From NCBI GenBank assembly GCA_012729935.1, contig JAAYBY010000114.1, positions 1 to 7,771 on the forward strand: 7,771 nucleotides of DNA, read 5' to 3'. The translations under genes and the position numbers were made by a program. Every line of letters starts with the position of its first letter. The stretch's first letter is position 1. The notes under the pieces were generated by a model. That model ran no database searches and had not been told where the DNA came from. It worked only from the letters and a program-made list of their open reading frames with translations. Shown in pieces: positions 6,413 through 7,771 of the stretch. Source of the stretch: Clostridiaceae bacterium. Its GTDB lineage: Bacteria; Bacillota; Clostridia; Saccharofermentanales; UBA5734.

Positions 6413-7771
6413 TCAACCCTTTCGATTCCAGCAATAGGTACACAGGTCTTCCTTGTCAAGTTGTATGGCTTCAATCATATCATCGAGCCGGTTGTAATTC
6501 AGGGATGTAAAATTCAATTCACGCTGAATTGCCGAAATCATCTGATGATACTGCCCCTTGTTTGGATCTGAATAAATTTCGTAATCTTCCTCAGTTGCGC
6601 CCGGATTAAGTCGCTTGATAATTTTACGTGTGATCAGTTCTGCGTTGTGTCCTGAGCGGGAAAAATTCAAAAACGGACAGGTAAAAAGTAATGGCGGGCA
6701 GGCAGGTCGTATATGAACCTCGCGGGCACCGCACTGGTAAAGGAATTCAGCGGTCTCACGAAGTTGTGTCCCCCGCACAATCGAATCGTCAATCAGAATC
6801 AGTCGCTTATTACGGATCAGCGAGTCAACAGGGATTATTTTCATTTTTGCGATCAGACTGCGAACCGTTTGCTGAGGGGGCATGAATGATCGGGGCCATG
6901 TCGGCGTATATTTGATAAACGGACGGGCAAATGGAATGCGGGACTCATTGGCATAACCGATTGCATGGGGTGTTCCGGAATCCGGAACACCTGCAACAAG
7001 ATCCGCGTCAATTGAATCTCGTTTCGCCATACGCTGGCCGCAACGATATCGAACTCGTTCGACATTTTGATTTTCATATGAAGATGTCGGATAACCGTAG
7101 TAGATCCAGAGAAATGAGCAGATTTTCATGCAGGACTGAGGCGGACTGACTGTTTCGACATGGTCAGCTGTCATGTACACGATTTCAGATGGGCCTAACT
7201 CCCGACATTGAGAATACCCCAGGTTTAAATAGGCAAACGATTCAAACGAGACACAGTAACCGTCCTCTTTTTGCCCGATCGACAAAGGAGTACGTCCGTA
7301 TCGATCGCGGGCAGCGTATAGTCCGTCTTCGGTCAGAATCAAGAGTGTCATAGAACCTTTGATTTCCTGTTGGACAAACTGAATACCTTCCAGCAGGCTG
7401 TCGCACTGGTTGATCATAGCGGCTACCAGCTCGGTTGGATTGATCTCACCGCTGCTCATCTCAAGAAAATGTGTGTTGGATTGTGAAAGCGCCTTGTCTA
7501 TTAGTTCATGACTGTTGGCAATCCGGCCAACTGTCGTTATGGCAAAACTGCCAAGATGCGAACGGACAATCAGCGGCTGCGGCTCTGTGTCAGATATACA
7601 GCCGATCCCGGATCGGCCGCGCATCCAGCTGATCTCACGTTCAAATTTTGTTCGGAAAGGGGAATTTTCAATATTATGAATACCGCGGGTGAATCCGTCT
7701 TCACCGTGCATCACCATTCCGCCCCGTCTTGTTCCCAGATGAGAGTGGTAATCTGTTCCAAAAAACACATC
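6413..7771 (-). CDS. Amidophosphoribosyltransferase (PurF-like), N-terminus outside window
   Basis: PurF catalyses the first step of purine synthesis, PRPP plus glutamine to phosphoribosylamine. The frame is open to the window edge. The GTG at 7768 is not a real start, because family members carry about 15 more residues before this point. Numbering from that GTG: an Ntn-like N-terminal domain (about 1-215) with NIENSPFRTKF (32-42); a phosphoribosyltransferase domain with GVPDSGTPHAIGYA (260-273) and an excellent PRPP loop, LILIDDSIVRGTQL (323-336). Cysteines 217 (ICSFLWIYYG), 364 (CPFLNF), 443 and 446 (CTYC) correspond to the 4Fe-4S ligand positions of B. subtilis PurF. Oddities: HVRY, HNGN and SSDTE of the glutaminase site are replaced by CISD, TVGR and SSGEIN, and the KNRYVGRTF loop by KYTPTWPRSF. 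It resembles a divergent subgroup seen in Bacteroidota and Clostridia. Substrate use may differ from classical PurF, so I give no symbol. Confidence 0.88.
   Translation of the reverse strand, partial: DVFFGTDYHSHLGTRRGGMVMHGEDGFTRGIHNIENSPFRTKFEREISWMRGRSGIGCISDTEPQPLIVRSHLGSFAITTVGRIANSHELIDKALSQSNTHFLEMSSGEINPTELVAAMINQCDSLLEGIQFVQQEIKGSMTLLILTEDGLYAARDRYGRTPLSIGQKEDGYCVSFESFAYLNLGYSQCRELGPSEIVYMTADHVETVSPPQSCMKICSFLWIYYGYPTSSYENQNVERVRYRCGQRMAKRDSIDADLVAGVPDSGTPHAIGYANESRIPFARPFIKYTPTWPRSFMPPQQTVRSLIAKMKIIPVDSLIRNKRLILIDDSIVRGTQLRETAEFLYQCGAREVHIRPACPPLLFTCPFLNFSRSGHNAELITRKIIKRLNPGATEEDYEIYSDPNKGQYHQMISAIQRELNFTSLNYNRLDDMIEAIQLDKEDLCTYCWNRKG

Noticed and set aside
7766..7768. GTG at 7768 as the start of the PurF-like gene
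   Set aside because: The frame stays open to the window edge and the family has about 15 residues before this point, so the gene is cut by the window.

Overview
The window reads as a stretch of a Bacillota (Firmicutes) chromosome, most likely a Clostridia- or Erysipelotrichia-like anaerobe. The reasons are the diadenylate cyclase / YbbR / glmM / glmS order typical of Gram-positive bacteria, strong AGGAGG-type ribosome binding sites, a UvsE-type UV endonuclease, and a PurF-like protein that keeps candidate iron-sulfur cysteines. I cannot name a species. All six genes lie on the minus strand, so transcription runs from high to low coordinates. There is no RNA gene, mobile element, CRISPR array or gene-free stretch over 300 bases.

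In order of transcription: (1) 7771-6413 is a PurF-like amidophosphoribosyltransferase cut by the window edge, with an intact PRPP motif but a heavily altered glutaminase site. (2) 6377-5121 is a UV damage endonuclease (UvsE) with a full catalytic residue set and a C-terminal extension that looks like DUF1722 (YbgA-like). (3) 4978-4247 is a Crp/Fnr-type regulator with its own predicted promoter. (4) 4145-2706 is a membrane diadenylate cyclase (CdaA) fused in one frame to a transmembrane helix and a single YbbR domain. (5) 2563-1208 is phosphoglucosamine mutase GlmM. (6) 1193-1 is glutamine-fructose-6-phosphate aminotransferase GlmS, cut by the window edge after 397 codons.

Genes 4-6 are a cell-wall precursor and c-di-AMP module. 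GlmS makes glucosamine-6-phosphate, GlmM converts it to glucosamine-1-phosphate for UDP-GlcNAc, and CdaA makes c-di-AMP. In Firmicutes CdaA is modulated by the YbbR protein CdaR and by GlmM; here the first of these interactions appears hard-wired by gene fusion. Predicted promoters lie ahead of crp, cdaA and glmM. The glmM promoter has an extended -10 (TGATATAAT), no clear -35, and upstream hexamer repeats with 11-bp phasing that resemble response-regulator sites. glmM and glmS are 14 nt apart, which leaves no room for a glmS ribozyme.

The observations most worth following are the UvsE-DUF1722 fusion, the PurF-like protein lacking glutamine-binding residues, the CdaA-YbbR fusion, the phased repeats before glmM, and the palindrome between the cdaA promoter and its ribosome binding site.
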